From: Igneacidithiobacillus copahuensis
GTDB taxonomy: Bacteria; Pseudomonadota; Gammaproteobacteria; Acidithiobacillales; Acidithiobacillaceae
Direction: 5' to 3'
NCBI RefSeq assembly: GCF_018854015.1
Contig: NZ_JAAXYO010000147.1
Coordinates: 1 to 14,156 of the forward strand
DNA: 14,156 nt
Shown here: positions 7,164-13,861 of the stretch, in pieces
Layout: every line of letters begins with the position of its first letter
Position numbering within the stretch: position 1 is the stretch's first letter
The notes under the pieces: generated by a model
The model's database searches: none
Told to the model about the DNA's origin: nothing
The model's input: only the letters and a program-made list of their open reading frames with translations
Program-made: the position numbers and the translations under genes

Positions 7164-7578
7164 GGCGCACCTCCTCCGTGCTTTGCTCAATGACAATGCG
7201 ATGATCCATCGTGACGGGAAGCACCCGGGGGTGGGCCCGCTCCAGGAGCCACTGGACCCCCGGTCGGTCCGGGCGGGCCGGGCCGTTACGGATACCGGTC
7301 CCTTGGGGAAACAACACGACTGTCTGCCCATGCTGCAGCGCCTTCGTCAGCGAACGCAGACCGAAAGGGGATCCCGTATCCAGGGCGATCATGCGATGCC
7401 CGCCAATCATGAAACCGTATGTGTGCAGCAATCGGGACCAGACCGGGTGCCGGGCATAGGCGGGATCCACGGGAAAAACGGCGCCACGGATGCCGGCACT
7501 ACGGGTCAACCACCAGGCAAGACGTGGCCCGTCCAGCAGGGACACATGCGGACGCGCGAGAATGAGGAGACCGGTCAT
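7156..7578 (-). CDS. PlsC-like acyltransferase (LPLAT family), short
   Basis: The 140-residue protein carries the acyltransferase signature HX4D at His11-Asp16 (RPHVSLLD), preceded by a hydrophobic strand (GLLILA), and a third motif FPQGTG at residues 90-95, where the family usually has FPEGTR. These enzymes transfer acyl chains to glycerol-phosphate or lysophospholipids at the inner membrane. It is shorter than most PlsC proteins because almost nothing precedes HX4D, so it may be a minimal or N-terminally reduced form. The start ATG 7578 lacks a clear ribosome binding site, and the frame stays open upstream without a better start. It is the first gene of the mobilization operon. A lipid-modifying enzyme in that place is unusual. 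Confidence 0.7.
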   Translation of the reverse strand: MTGLLILARPHVSLLDGPRLAWWLTRSAGIRGAVFPVDPAYARHPVWSRLLHTYGFMIGGHRMIALDTGSPFGLRSLTKALQHGQTVVLFPQGTGIRNGPARPDRPGVQWLLERAHPRVLPVTMDHRIVIEQSTEEVRHA

Positions 7579-7627
7579 GGGTTGCCGCCCTGTCGACCTA
7601 CTGGGCGGTGAGACATCAATCGCCGTG

Positions 7628-7664
7628 AACCATGGTTGACAGTATGCGGCCCGTGGCCCACATT
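7628..7664 (+). promoter_or_regulatory. Candidate promoter with overlapping palindrome
   Basis: AACCATGGTT (7628-7637) is a perfect ten-base palindrome and overlaps TTGACA (7636-7641), a consensus -35 box. A poor -10 candidate CACATT (7659-7664) lies 17 bases on, and the HTH gene begins at 7689. The arrangement fits an autoregulated antitoxin promoter. The -10 is weak, so the call is tentative. Confidence 0.3.
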
Positions 7665-7688
7665 GTGTCCAGGATAGGAGAGTGATTT

Positions 7689-7982
7689 ATGGAAATCAGC
7701 GAACTGAAGAAGTGGGATGTAGTGGATCACCTCAGAACCGACGAAGAGATGGCTGCGTACTTTGATGCCAGTCTTGATGAGGATCCCGGCGATGGTAGTC
7801 TGATACGCGCTGCTCTGGGTGACATCGCCCGAGCCAGAGGCATGACCAGTCTTGCTAAGGACACCGGCCTGACCCGTGAGGGGCTGTACAAGGCTCTTTC
7901 CGTGAACGGTAATCCCGAGTTCACGACGATGATGAAAGTGATCAAGGCACTGGGTCTGCGTCTGCACACAGCGCAGGGCTGA
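7689..7982 (+). CDS. HI1420-type addiction module antidote (HTH protein), orphan
   Basis: The 97-residue protein matches the probable addiction-module antidote family (HI1420/TIGR02684 type) from end to end: WDVVDHLRTDEEMAAYFDAS, IRAALGDIARARGM, then a Cro/C1-type helix-turn-helix SLAKDTGLTREGLYKALS, and NPEFTTMMKVIKALGLRL. Such antitoxins normally follow a small RelE/HigB-like toxin gene. There is no room for one here, because only 110 bases separate this start from the divergent acyltransferase gene. GGATAGGAG precedes the ATG. It therefore acts alone, perhaps as a repressor of the divergent mobilization operon or of the gene that follows 54 bases downstream on the same strand. Confidence 0.85.
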   Translation: MEISELKKWDVVDHLRTDEEMAAYFDASLDEDPGDGSLIRAALGDIARARGMTSLAKDTGLTREGLYKALSVNGNPEFTTMMKVIKALGLRLHTAQG

Positions 7983-8036
7983 TTGGTATTTCGGAAATGA
8001 CATCTTTTGATGTGTCCCTAAAAAGAGAGGTCCACA

Positions 8037-9011
8037 ATGTCCGAATGGGCGAAGGTAGACGCCTACCCTGAGGAGCGAACTGCGTACGAATACCGCGAAT
8101 TGTACCTTGATGACGGTACTGAGTTCGGAGAATTTTTTTGCCCTTACTGCGGCGTCCCATTGATCCCTGTGAATATATTCACCTCTGGAGAAATGGCATT
8201 GAGCCCGCATTTCAGGATCAATAAGGGGACCCCACACAGATTTGATTGTAACGGTTCGCCGATAGAATCGGTCACGGGAGAAAAGCGCCAACGTACTCAC
8301 CCCGTTGAGAAGAGCACCTTTTACCTTCCTGAAAAGCTTGTGCCCAGGAGAAAGTCCGTGGTCACCCGGGTAGGACGGGAAAGTCACAATGAAGTACCGG
8401 ACAACGCAGAGATAGACCGCAGAAGAAGGGATGCCGGTAGAAGACTTGGACCAGCTATATATCAAACATCTCTTGTCCGTTCCATAGCTATGGCTTTTCT
8501 TGGCGTATTCAAGGAATCCTATAAGCAACAGAAACAGCACAAATGGAGTGAGGATTGCCGAAAGCAATGGGTCGCAAACATCCTGCAGAACAGTCCGCTT
8601 ACCTTGTATGGCCGCGGCCCGCTCACCTATAAGACAGCTCTTCGCAACACCCGTTTTCCTCCGGAGCCTGATCCCTTTATTTTCCATGGCTGGGCGTCCG
8701 CGAACTGCATACATGAACATGACCAGCGCACATATTGTCTCTCGCCAAAAATTAAAGTTGAAGATCGGGGTGGTAATCACATTCCTGTTGAAATCATAAT
8801 TACGATCCCCGATGAGATCAGTTTGACAGAATCTCAAAAGAATACCGTCAGAATGCTTGACAAAGCGGCCAACGAAAATTCCGAGATTCGTTGGTTTTGT
8901 TATGGCCAACTCATTCTTTGCGAGGACAAAGTCTACCGCATGAGGGTTTATGATATAGATCATATTTACCTGCATACTATCAAGCAAACCAATTATCAGA
9001 TCTCTGGTTAA
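8037..9011 (+). CDS. Unknown protein with CoiA-like N-terminal Cys/His cluster (copy 1)
   Basis: ATG 8037 has AGAGAGG six bases upstream. The product has 324 residues. The N-terminal part has FFCPYCG (Cys35, Cys38), then SPHFR (His58), His67 and Cys71. The layout (Cys-pair, HF, later Cys) resembles the N-terminal zinc-binding region of CoiA competence proteins, though the nuclease core of CoiA is not recognisable. A VEKSTFYLPEK motif follows at about 90-100, then a basic helical middle (DRRRRDAGRR) and a mixed C-terminal half. There is no membrane segment. It appears to be a distant relative of the gene at 11968, sharing the PHFR and VEK-FYLP motifs in the same order. The last 32 bases overlap the end of the convergent gene at 8980. 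It lies within the backbone as a lone insert on the opposite strand, which suggests cargo. Function unknown. Confidence 0.7.
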   Translation: MSEWAKVDAYPEERTAYEYRELYLDDGTEFGEFFCPYCGVPLIPVNIFTSGEMALSPHFRINKGTPHRFDCNGSPIESVTGEKRQRTHPVEKSTFYLPEKLVPRRKSVVTRVGRESHNEVPDNAEIDRRRRDAGRRLGPAIYQTSLVRSIAMAFLGVFKESYKQQKQHKWSEDCRKQWVANILQNSPLTLYGRGPLTYKTALRNTRFPPEPDPFIFHGWASANCIHEHDQRTYCLSPKIKVEDRGGNHIPVEIIITIPDEISLTESQKNTVRMLDKAANENSEIRWFCYGQLILCEDKVYRMRVYDIDHIYLHTIKQTNYQISG

Positions 9012-9588
9012 GCGAAAATGACCTAAACTTGACATTTCCGCATTTCAATAGCTTCGATGCAATGTGCACAAAGCGGAATAACAGACCGACTGTGGGGACC
9101 TCCAAGATGTATTTGTGACCTCCATGAGTGTCTGGGCAGTCCGGCAGCATGACGCGATTTGTCAGCACGAAGCCAAACTCTGCTACTTCAGTTCCGCCAT
9201 GATCCTCCATACATAACCAAGCAACATGATCTTCTTGACAACCCTCGTAGACGTCCAAGTTAAGTTCTATCTCCCGCCAATTATTTCGACTGATAATCTT
9301 GGAATTGAGATATTTAGAAACGTCATCTGCAATCATGGGAATCCCACAACCATGCGAGTGCAAAATCATGCCAAAATTATTTTTGTCGTACCCAAAGAAT
9401 GAAAAAATATTGAGGTCAATACTTGAACTGATCGGATCAGAGATTTCCTCTACAACAGCGTATTCACCCTTTCCCGACCATTGCCTTCTCAATAACTTCA
9501 ACACTTCATTACGGGTACTGGGAATAGTGGCCATCTTTATTCGTTTCTCGTCCGGAGTGATGAGCCATGTAGCGACCGCGTTATTCAT
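8980..9588 (-). CDS. Unknown 202-residue protein coupled to topB
   Basis: ATG 9588 overlaps the stop of topB as ATGA, so translation is coupled. I do not recognise the family. The N-terminus is MNNAVATWLITPDEKRIKMA; the middle has SFFGYDKNNFGMILHSHGCG and two Cys-containing acidic stretches (YEGCQEDHVAWLCMEDHGG). The C-terminal part (KYILEVPTVGLLFRF, then a helix and basic end) has a hydrophobic stretch too short to call a membrane segment. Its sequence is more AT-rich than topB, so it may be a later arrival despite the coupling. Its 3' end overlaps the opposite-strand gene 8037-9011 by 32 bases. A faint likeness of its VP-x-LL-x-IxxK stretch to the protein at 12902 may be chance. Confidence 0.65.
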   Translation of the reverse strand: MNNAVATWLITPDEKRIKMATIPSTRNEVLKLLRRQWSGKGEYAVVEEISDPISSSIDLNIFSFFGYDKNNFGMILHSHGCGIPMIADDVSKYLNSKIISRNNWREIELNLDVYEGCQEDHVAWLCMEDHGGTEVAEFGFVLTNRVMLPDCPDTHGGHKYILEVPTVGLLFRFVHIASKLLKCGNVKFRSFSLNQRSDNWFA

Positions 9589-11624
9589 TTTTGAGCTCCG
9601 AACGGCTTGCCAGGCTTGCCCTGGTCATCCGCCAACAGGGGGTGTGCATCCCGATTCGAGCAGGACCAGAAATACACCCCTTTTTTGTTTTTGGATTCCA
9701 GACGCCGGACCGTAGCCTCTCCCTTGCAGATCGGACAGGACACGGACTGTCCCGCCTTGCCACCGCCATTACCATTTTTTTGCCCACCAGCCTTCCCGGT
9801 GCTGACAATCCCCGCACCGCCCGCCTTCATGGTGGCGGTTGCTGTCTTGACACTGTCCACCACGGCGGCCAGAAACTTGTCCGCCGGGATGCGGCCTTCC
9901 GCGACTGCCGAGAGCAGGTCCTCCCAGCGCGCAGTGGTGACGGGATCCGCAAATTCGCGCAAGCCGCGCTGTTCCAGCCAGGTAATCAGTGCCCGGCCCT
10001 TGGCCGTCGAGATCAACTGTTTACCCTTTTTCAGCAGATAATCCCGCTTCAACAGCTTTTCGATAATGCTGGCCCGCGTCGCCTCCGTACCCAGTCCGGA
10101 CGTTTCCTTGAGTTTGGCCCGGGCCTCCGGGTCCGTGACAAACTTGTGGATGTTGCTCATGGCCTCGATCAGAGAGCCATCGGTGAATCGCGCCGGGGGC
10201 TTGGTCTGCCTGGCCTGCACCTGGCCGCCTGTACTCTGCACGGGATCGCCCTGGCTCATCGTCGGCAGAGGCGCAGCCGTTTCCTCTTCTACGTCTTCCG
10301 CACCTTCGGAAATCGCCCCGTTGCCATAGAGCCGTTTCCAGCCTGGATCGAGATCCTGTCGGCCAGTGGCCTTCCAGGTCTCTCCCCCGATTTCCACAAG
10401 GGCAGAAAGAGCCTTGTACCGGTATTCCGGCAGGAACAGGGCCACATAGGATTTCCAGATGATCTCAAAGAGTCTGGATTCGGCTTCTGAAAGCCCGGAT
10501 GGACGTTCTCCCGTGGGGATGATGGCGTTGTGTGCCGTGATCTTTTTGTTGTTCCAGGCCGCGTGTTTCTGCTGAAAGTTCATCAGACCACGGACGGACT
10601 CCGGTATGGGTAGCGCCCGGAGAATCTTCGGTGCATCCGCCAGTTGTTCCTCGGGCAGATAGCGGCAGTCCGTGCGAGGGTAGGTGGTGATCTTTTTTTC
10701 GTAGAGGGCCTGGCAGGTATCGAGAACCTGCTGGGCCGACATTCCAAAACGGCTGGAGGCTACCTTTTGCAGCGCGGACAGGCTAAATGGCAGGGGTGCG
10801 GACTGTTTCTGTTCTTTCGCCTCAAAACTGGCCACTCGACCCTGGCCAGTAGCCTTGGCCGCGACGGCATCCGCCAGTCTGCGGTCGATCAGACGGCCAT
10901 CCGGGTCAAAGCCCGGTCCGTCCGTGCCTCGGGGCTCCCACTTTGCCAGAAAGGCACCGTTGCGGTGCTGGCACTGCGCGAATACCTCGAAGTAGTCCTG
11001 GGGCTGAAAGTTCTCGATCGTCAGATCCCGTTGCACCACCAGAGCCAGCGTCGGCGTCTGGACCCGTCCCACCGAGAAAAGGTCACCGGACTGTACCGTC
11101 ACCGCCATCGTCAGGTTCATGCCCACCAGCCAGTCAGACTGGCTGCGGGCCTCAGCAGCATCTTTCAGCGGGCGATACTTCTCATTGCTCTCCAGCGCGG
11201 CAAAGGCTTTCTGGACGTTCTCGCGGTCCAGTGCTTTCAGCCACACCCGCTGGATGCGGCCCCGATAGTGAAAGTGCTCCAGAATTTCGTCGATCAGCAG
11301 TTGCCCCTCACGGTCGGGGTCGCCCGCATTGATGACGCCATCGGCGGACTTCAATAGCTGACCAATTTTTTTGAGCTGTGCTGCAGCTTTCTGCTTGGGA
11401 TGCTTGATCCACCGGCTGGGCAAGATCGGCAGATCTTCCATCCGCCAGACCTTTTTCCCCTTGCTCGTCCGTGGCACGGAGTCCGGCAGGTACTCGTCTG
11501 GCCCGGCCTGCTCAAGAATATGCCCAAAAGCATTGGTGATTTCGTATTGACTGGCCCTAGGGCCCAAGCCCTCGCGGATCGCGCTGGCCATGGACGGCTT
11601 CTCGGCAATGATGACGGTGGTCAA
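9585..11624 (-). CDS. topB: DNA topoisomerase III (type IA)
   Basis: The 679-residue enzyme relaxes or decatenates DNA through a single-strand break linked to a tyrosine. The TOPRIM domain is at the N-terminus: IAEKPSMA (Glu8) and NAGDPDREG (Asp102, Asp104, Glu106). The catalytic segment KITTYPRTD has Tyr315 and Arg317. FSVGRVQTPTLALV and SGLGTEATRASIIEKL are further family motifs. The C-terminal end carries a short zinc-finger-like segment (Cys630, Cys633, Cys655, His661). The start is TTG 11624, set by AGGAGGT (11631-11637) six bases upstream; no ATG fits better. Plasmids and integrative elements often carry such a TopB next to ssb, for replication or transfer. The next gene in the operon overlaps its stop (ATGA). 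A 343-base gap with hairpins precedes it, so it may have its own promoter. Confidence 0.95.
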   Translation of the reverse strand: MTTVIIAEKPSMASAIREGLGPRASQYEITNAFGHILEQAGPDEYLPDSVPRTSKGKKVWRMEDLPILPSRWIKHPKQKAAAQLKKIGQLLKSADGVINAGDPDREGQLLIDEILEHFHYRGRIQRVWLKALDRENVQKAFAALESNEKYRPLKDAAEARSQSDWLVGMNLTMAVTVQSGDLFSVGRVQTPTLALVVQRDLTIENFQPQDYFEVFAQCQHRNGAFLAKWEPRGTDGPGFDPDGRLIDRRLADAVAAKATGQGRVASFEAKEQKQSAPLPFSLSALQKVASSRFGMSAQQVLDTCQALYEKKITTYPRTDCRYLPEEQLADAPKILRALPIPESVRGLMNFQQKHAAWNNKKITAHNAIIPTGERPSGLSEAESRLFEIIWKSYVALFLPEYRYKALSALVEIGGETWKATGRQDLDPGWKRLYGNGAISEGAEDVEEETAAPLPTMSQGDPVQSTGGQVQARQTKPPARFTDGSLIEAMSNIHKFVTDPEARAKLKETSGLGTEATRASIIEKLLKRDYLLKKGKQLISTAKGRALITWLEQRGLREFADPVTTARWEDLLSAVAEGRIPADKFLAAVVDSVKTATATMKAGGAGIVSTGKAGGQKNGNGGGKAGQSVSCPICKGEATVRRLESKNKKGVYFWSCSNRDAHPLLADDQGKPGKPFGAQK

Positions 11625-11630
11625 GGCAAC

Positions 11631-11637
11631 ACCTCCT
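11631..11637 (-). promoter_or_regulatory. Strong ribosome binding site deciding the TTG start of topB
   Basis: AGGAGGT on the minus strand lies six bases before TTG 11624. It fixes the otherwise unusual start codon. Confidence 0.8.
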
Positions 11638-11773
11638 GAGAACAGAATTCACGTTGAGGTATAGCGAAGCCCCGTTGCGATCGGCAGGGGTACCAAAACA
11701 TCGGCGACAAACCGCATGCGACCCACCACCAGAAGCCAGGCAAGGGATGTGCCGGAGCACAGCGACGGCACAA

Positions 11774-11789
11774 GGGCGGCACGCCGCCC
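11774..11789. other. GC-rich hairpin GGGCGGC-AC-GCCGCCC
   Basis: A seven-base perfect inverted repeat with a two-base centre (about a six-pair stem in practice) is flanked by CAAGGGC upstream (11771-11777, partly shared with the stem) and GCCCTTG downstream (11792-11798). It lies in the long leader between topB and the divergent gene at 11968. It has no T-run on either strand, so it is not a classical terminator. Confidence 0.6.
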
Positions 11790-11837
11790 GTGCCCTTGCT
11801 TGGGCGGGTTTGTCAGGAGATGCGTGAACTTGAGGCC

Positions 11838-11887
11838 AAGGGCTCACGGCACAGCAACAGAAAGCTATACCAAAGCCGTGAGCCCTT
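11838..11887. repeat. Perfect 13-base inverted repeat with 24-base loop
   Basis: AAGGGCTCACGGC (11838-11850) pairs exactly with GCCGTGAGCCCTT (11875-11887). A short T-rich stretch (TTTAT) follows on the plus strand. It lies between two divergent genes, where no transcript obviously ends, so a regulatory or DNA-processing site is as likely as a terminator. The rest of 11625-11967 holds the GC hairpin, a promoter candidate and no gene. Confidence 0.75.
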
Positions 11888-11901
11888 TATCTTGCGTTCA
11901 C

Positions 11902-11930
11902 TTTCCATTCACTTCCTCAGCTAGTATATT
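11902..11930 (+). promoter_or_regulatory. Candidate promoter for the gene at 11968
   Basis: TTTCCA (11902-11907, four of six -35 positions) and TATATT (11925-11930, five of six -10 positions) are separated by 17 bases. TTCACTT occurs twice, at 11897-11903 and 11908-11914, 11 bases apart, across the -35 region. This looks like a pair of operator half-sites on one face of the helix. Confidence 0.45.
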
Positions 11931-11935
11931 TGCCC

Positions 11936-11955
11936 AAGGAGAAGCTGTTATGTAG
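11936..11955 (+). promoter_or_regulatory. Start-stop element (ATG TAG) with its own ribosome binding site
   Basis: AAGGAG (11936-11941) is followed eight bases later by ATG TAG (11950-11955). The pair is in frame with the gene that begins at ATG 11968, so it may be either a minimal start-stop leader or the original start of that gene spoiled by a stop at codon two. Confidence 0.55.
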
Positions 11956-11967
11956 GAAATAGAACCT

Positions 11968-12900
11968 ATGCGGATTGATTTGGCCTACTGCGAAGAACTT
12001 GACAAGGTTGTGGACATAGAAGAAGCAAGAGAAGCCTTTTTTGAACAAGAAGAATATGACAAATTCCACTTTCTATGCTCAGACAAAGATTGTAAGGAAG
12101 TGAGGGTGACCGGGGTCAACCACAATAAATCGCCTGAAAGTGATAGAATTTTTAAGACCCCTCATTTCAGAGAGTTAGATAAGCACGCGGATACTTGTGT
12201 TTGGTTGGAATATACCAAGGCCGTTGAAGAGTTAAAAGGTGAGCGCAACAAGAAGCGAGTTGGTGCCTGCAACAGAAATCAACACCAGCTATCCTCACCA
12301 ATAGTTGAAAAATTTTATTTACCATCAATAGATGTGGAAAGAATATCTGATAAAACCCAAAGTAATGATCTCACAGATATTGTGAACAACAAAAGAGGTT
12401 CGGAACGACAAATCGCCTTGAGGAATTATATTCGTGAACGTGGTACAACCAGCAGATCTCTAGAAACACTGGTCTCTTGTTACGAAGAGCTAAAAGAGTT
12501 GGGCGCGCTCGACGAGCAGATTGATGTTGCTGGCAAACAGCGGACCACATTTAGGCGCCTATTTACAAGTGTAGTTCATCTAGGTTCCGATGACAGGTTT
12601 CATGTTTACTATGGCGGAGCGAAATTTGGAAAGAAATATGGGAATGGATTCTCGTTAATTTTTTTTGATAAGTTTGAGGAACTGCCATTATCTCTTTATG
12701 TGTCAAATGAAGATGTTACGTCTTCAAAGAGATATAGGTTAGTTACATCCGTAATAGATAGATTAATAGCTGCCAAATCGGAAAATCCAAAATCTTACGT
12801 GAATGTGTACTGGATAGGTGGGGTAGAAAAGCGGGATAATAAAGCCTCTATCCAATTCCTCTCCCCAAAACACCTCGCCATTCGATTTGTACCACGATAG
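11968..12900 (+). CDS. Unknown protein with CoiA-like N-terminal Cys/His cluster (copy 2)
   Basis: The 310-residue protein is strongly AT-rich compared with topB and ssb. The N-terminal region has FLCSDKDC (Cys37, Cys42), TPHFREL (His66), His73 and Cys77, the same order as in the protein encoded at 8037, followed by SPIVEKFYLP, which parallels VEKSTFYLPEK there. A middle helical part (ERQIALRNYIRERGTTSRSLETLVSCYEEL) and a C-terminal half of alternating strands (FHVYYGGAKFG, FSLIFFDKF, YVNVYWIGGVEK) follow. No catalytic motif is recognised. ATG 11968 has AGGAAA eight bases upstream, while an earlier in-frame ATG at 11950 has a better site but is followed at once by TAG. The gene has its own candidate promoter and ends two bases before the end of the convergent gene at 12902. 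It looks like inserted cargo. Confidence 0.7.
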   Translation: MRIDLAYCEELDKVVDIEEAREAFFEQEEYDKFHFLCSDKDCKEVRVTGVNHNKSPESDRIFKTPHFRELDKHADTCVWLEYTKAVEELKGERNKKRVGACNRNQHQLSSPIVEKFYLPSIDVERISDKTQSNDLTDIVNNKRGSERQIALRNYIRERGTTSRSLETLVSCYEELKELGALDEQIDVAGKQRTTFRRLFTSVVHLGSDDRFHVYYGGAKFGKKYGNGFSLIFFDKFEELPLSLYVSNEDVTSSKRYRLVTSVIDRLIAAKSENPKSYVNVYWIGGVEKRDNKASIQFLSPKHLAIRFVPR

Positions 12901-12901
12901 A

Positions 12902-13315
12902 TCATACGGCCAGTTTTAAGCAAACAGGAGATTCAGGATTCAACGCCTTCCCAATCATGGAAATGATCAGCAGCACATCCATCGTTCGCGGGACGTTAAT
13001 TTCCGTCTCGTCTTCATGATCTTTGAGCTTGCCGAGCGAATAGTTATTGCCTCCCGATATGAACACAGTTAAGGCAAGGGATTTGCCACCAGTGCATTCC
13101 GGCCGATCAAAATAGTCCAGTGCCACAACACGATGCCTATATGGCATCAATCTGACATACGGCGTTGCACTTACTGTTCTGCGGATATGCTCAGCCGTAT
13201 GTCTTACCCAATCTAAGAGATAGCTATGATTTGTCATGATGGTCAGCTCTAACTCCATTATTACACTATCCTGAAAGGCTTGTACCGTTACTTTTTCTTC
13301 AGATAAGTCCATCAT
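12902..13315 (-). CDS. Unknown 137-residue protein between ssb and the topB region
   Basis: ATG 13315 lies six bases after GGAG and 32 bases after the ssb stop; an ATG one codon later is also possible. The product is a soluble mixed alpha/beta protein: VQAFQDSVIMELELTIMTN, a helix DWVRHTAEHIRR, strands around VRLMPYRHRVVALDYF, and a C-terminal VPRTMDVLLIISMIGKAL. I do not recognise it. In many integrative elements a small gene sits between ssb and topB, and this may be that gene, now parted from topB by the plus-strand gene at 11968. Its stop codon lies one base from the end of that convergent gene. Confidence 0.65.
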   Translation of the reverse strand: MMDLSEEKVTVQAFQDSVIMELELTIMTNHSYLLDWVRHTAEHIRRTVSATPYVRLMPYRHRVVALDYFDRPECTGGKSLALTVFISGGNNYSLGKLKDHEDETEINVPRTMDVLLIISMIGKALNPESPVCLKLAV

Positions 13316-13347
13316 GCATTACTCCGATCAGCGTTGAGCCAGACGGC

Positions 13348-13839
13348 TTACAACCACCGTTTGGCCCGGCGCATCCAGCGATTGACATCATCGACCATGG
13401 CGCGGGTGACAAACGGAATATCATCATCTTCAAACCCGCCATCAGGCCCCATATCGCCACCCCCGCCGCCGTGCTGTGGCGCTGGGCTGCCTCCCTCGGC
13501 CCCGTCGCGGCGGCCACCCACCAACTGCAGGCGGTCGCCCACAATCTCCGTGGAATACCGCTCCTGACCGTCCTTGTCGGTCCATTTTCTGGTGCGGATA
13601 CGCCCCTCGATGTACGCCTGACTTCCCTTGCGAAGATACTCCCCGGCAACCTCTGCTGTTTTTCCAAACAGGGATACCCTGTGCCACTCTGTCCGCTCCT
13701 GGCGGTCCCCGTTCTTGTCTTTGAAGCTCTCTGACGTGGCAATCGACAATGTTGCTACTGCCTTGCCGTCTGGCATGTACCGCATCTCGGGGTCGCGCCC
13801 CAGATGACCGAGTAAAATCACTTTGTTGACACCCGACAT
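13348..13839 (-). CDS. ssb: Single-stranded DNA-binding protein, with C-terminal extension
   Basis: ATG 13839 follows AAAAGGAGAG and gives 163 residues; the open frame further upstream lacks a suitable site. The OB fold is complete: VNKVILLGHLGRDPEMRY, VATLSIATSESF, RTEWHRVSLFGKTAEVAGEY, LRKGSQAYIEGRIRTRKW and STEIVGDRLQLVGG. A Gly-rich linker follows. The acidic tip DDDIPF, which in nearly all SSB proteins is the very C-terminus and docks partner enzymes, is here followed by 20 more residues ending in the basic stretch RWMRRAKRWL before TAA. The protein would protect and organise single-stranded DNA during plasmid or element replication and transfer. The gene upstream ends 22 bases before its start, so the two are probably co-transcribed. 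Confidence 0.93.
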   Translation of the reverse strand: MSGVNKVILLGHLGRDPEMRYMPDGKAVATLSIATSESFKDKNGDRQERTEWHRVSLFGKTAEVAGEYLRKGSQAYIEGRIRTRKWTDKDGQERYSTEIVGDRLQLVGGRRDGAEGGSPAPQHGGGGGDMGPDGGFEDDDIPFVTRAMVDDVNRWMRRAKRWL

Positions 13840-13861
13840 GAGGACTCTCCTTTTCAAATGA

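Noticed and set aside
7575..9035. A 486-codon open frame on the minus strand opposite the HTH gene and the unknown gene at 8037
   Set aside because: It is fully antisense to two better supported genes, has no recognisable domain, no ribosome binding site that I can see, and an uneven low-complexity composition. It looks like a chance open frame.
9591..11357. Long plus-strand frames of 237-299 codons opposite topB
   Set aside because: topB has all type IA motifs in order. The opposite frames are rich in Arg, Gly and Pro and show no domain.
11838..11887. Reading the 13-base inverted repeat as an oriT for the relaxase
   Set aside because: It lies more than 4 kb from the relaxase operon and no nic-like sequence is recognisable. 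I left it as an unassigned structure.
8980..13315. Possible homology between the two minus-strand genes at 8980 and 12902
   Set aside because: Only a short hydrophobic VP-x-LL-x-IxxK stretch looks alike, while length and the rest differ. Not enough to call a duplicated gene pair.
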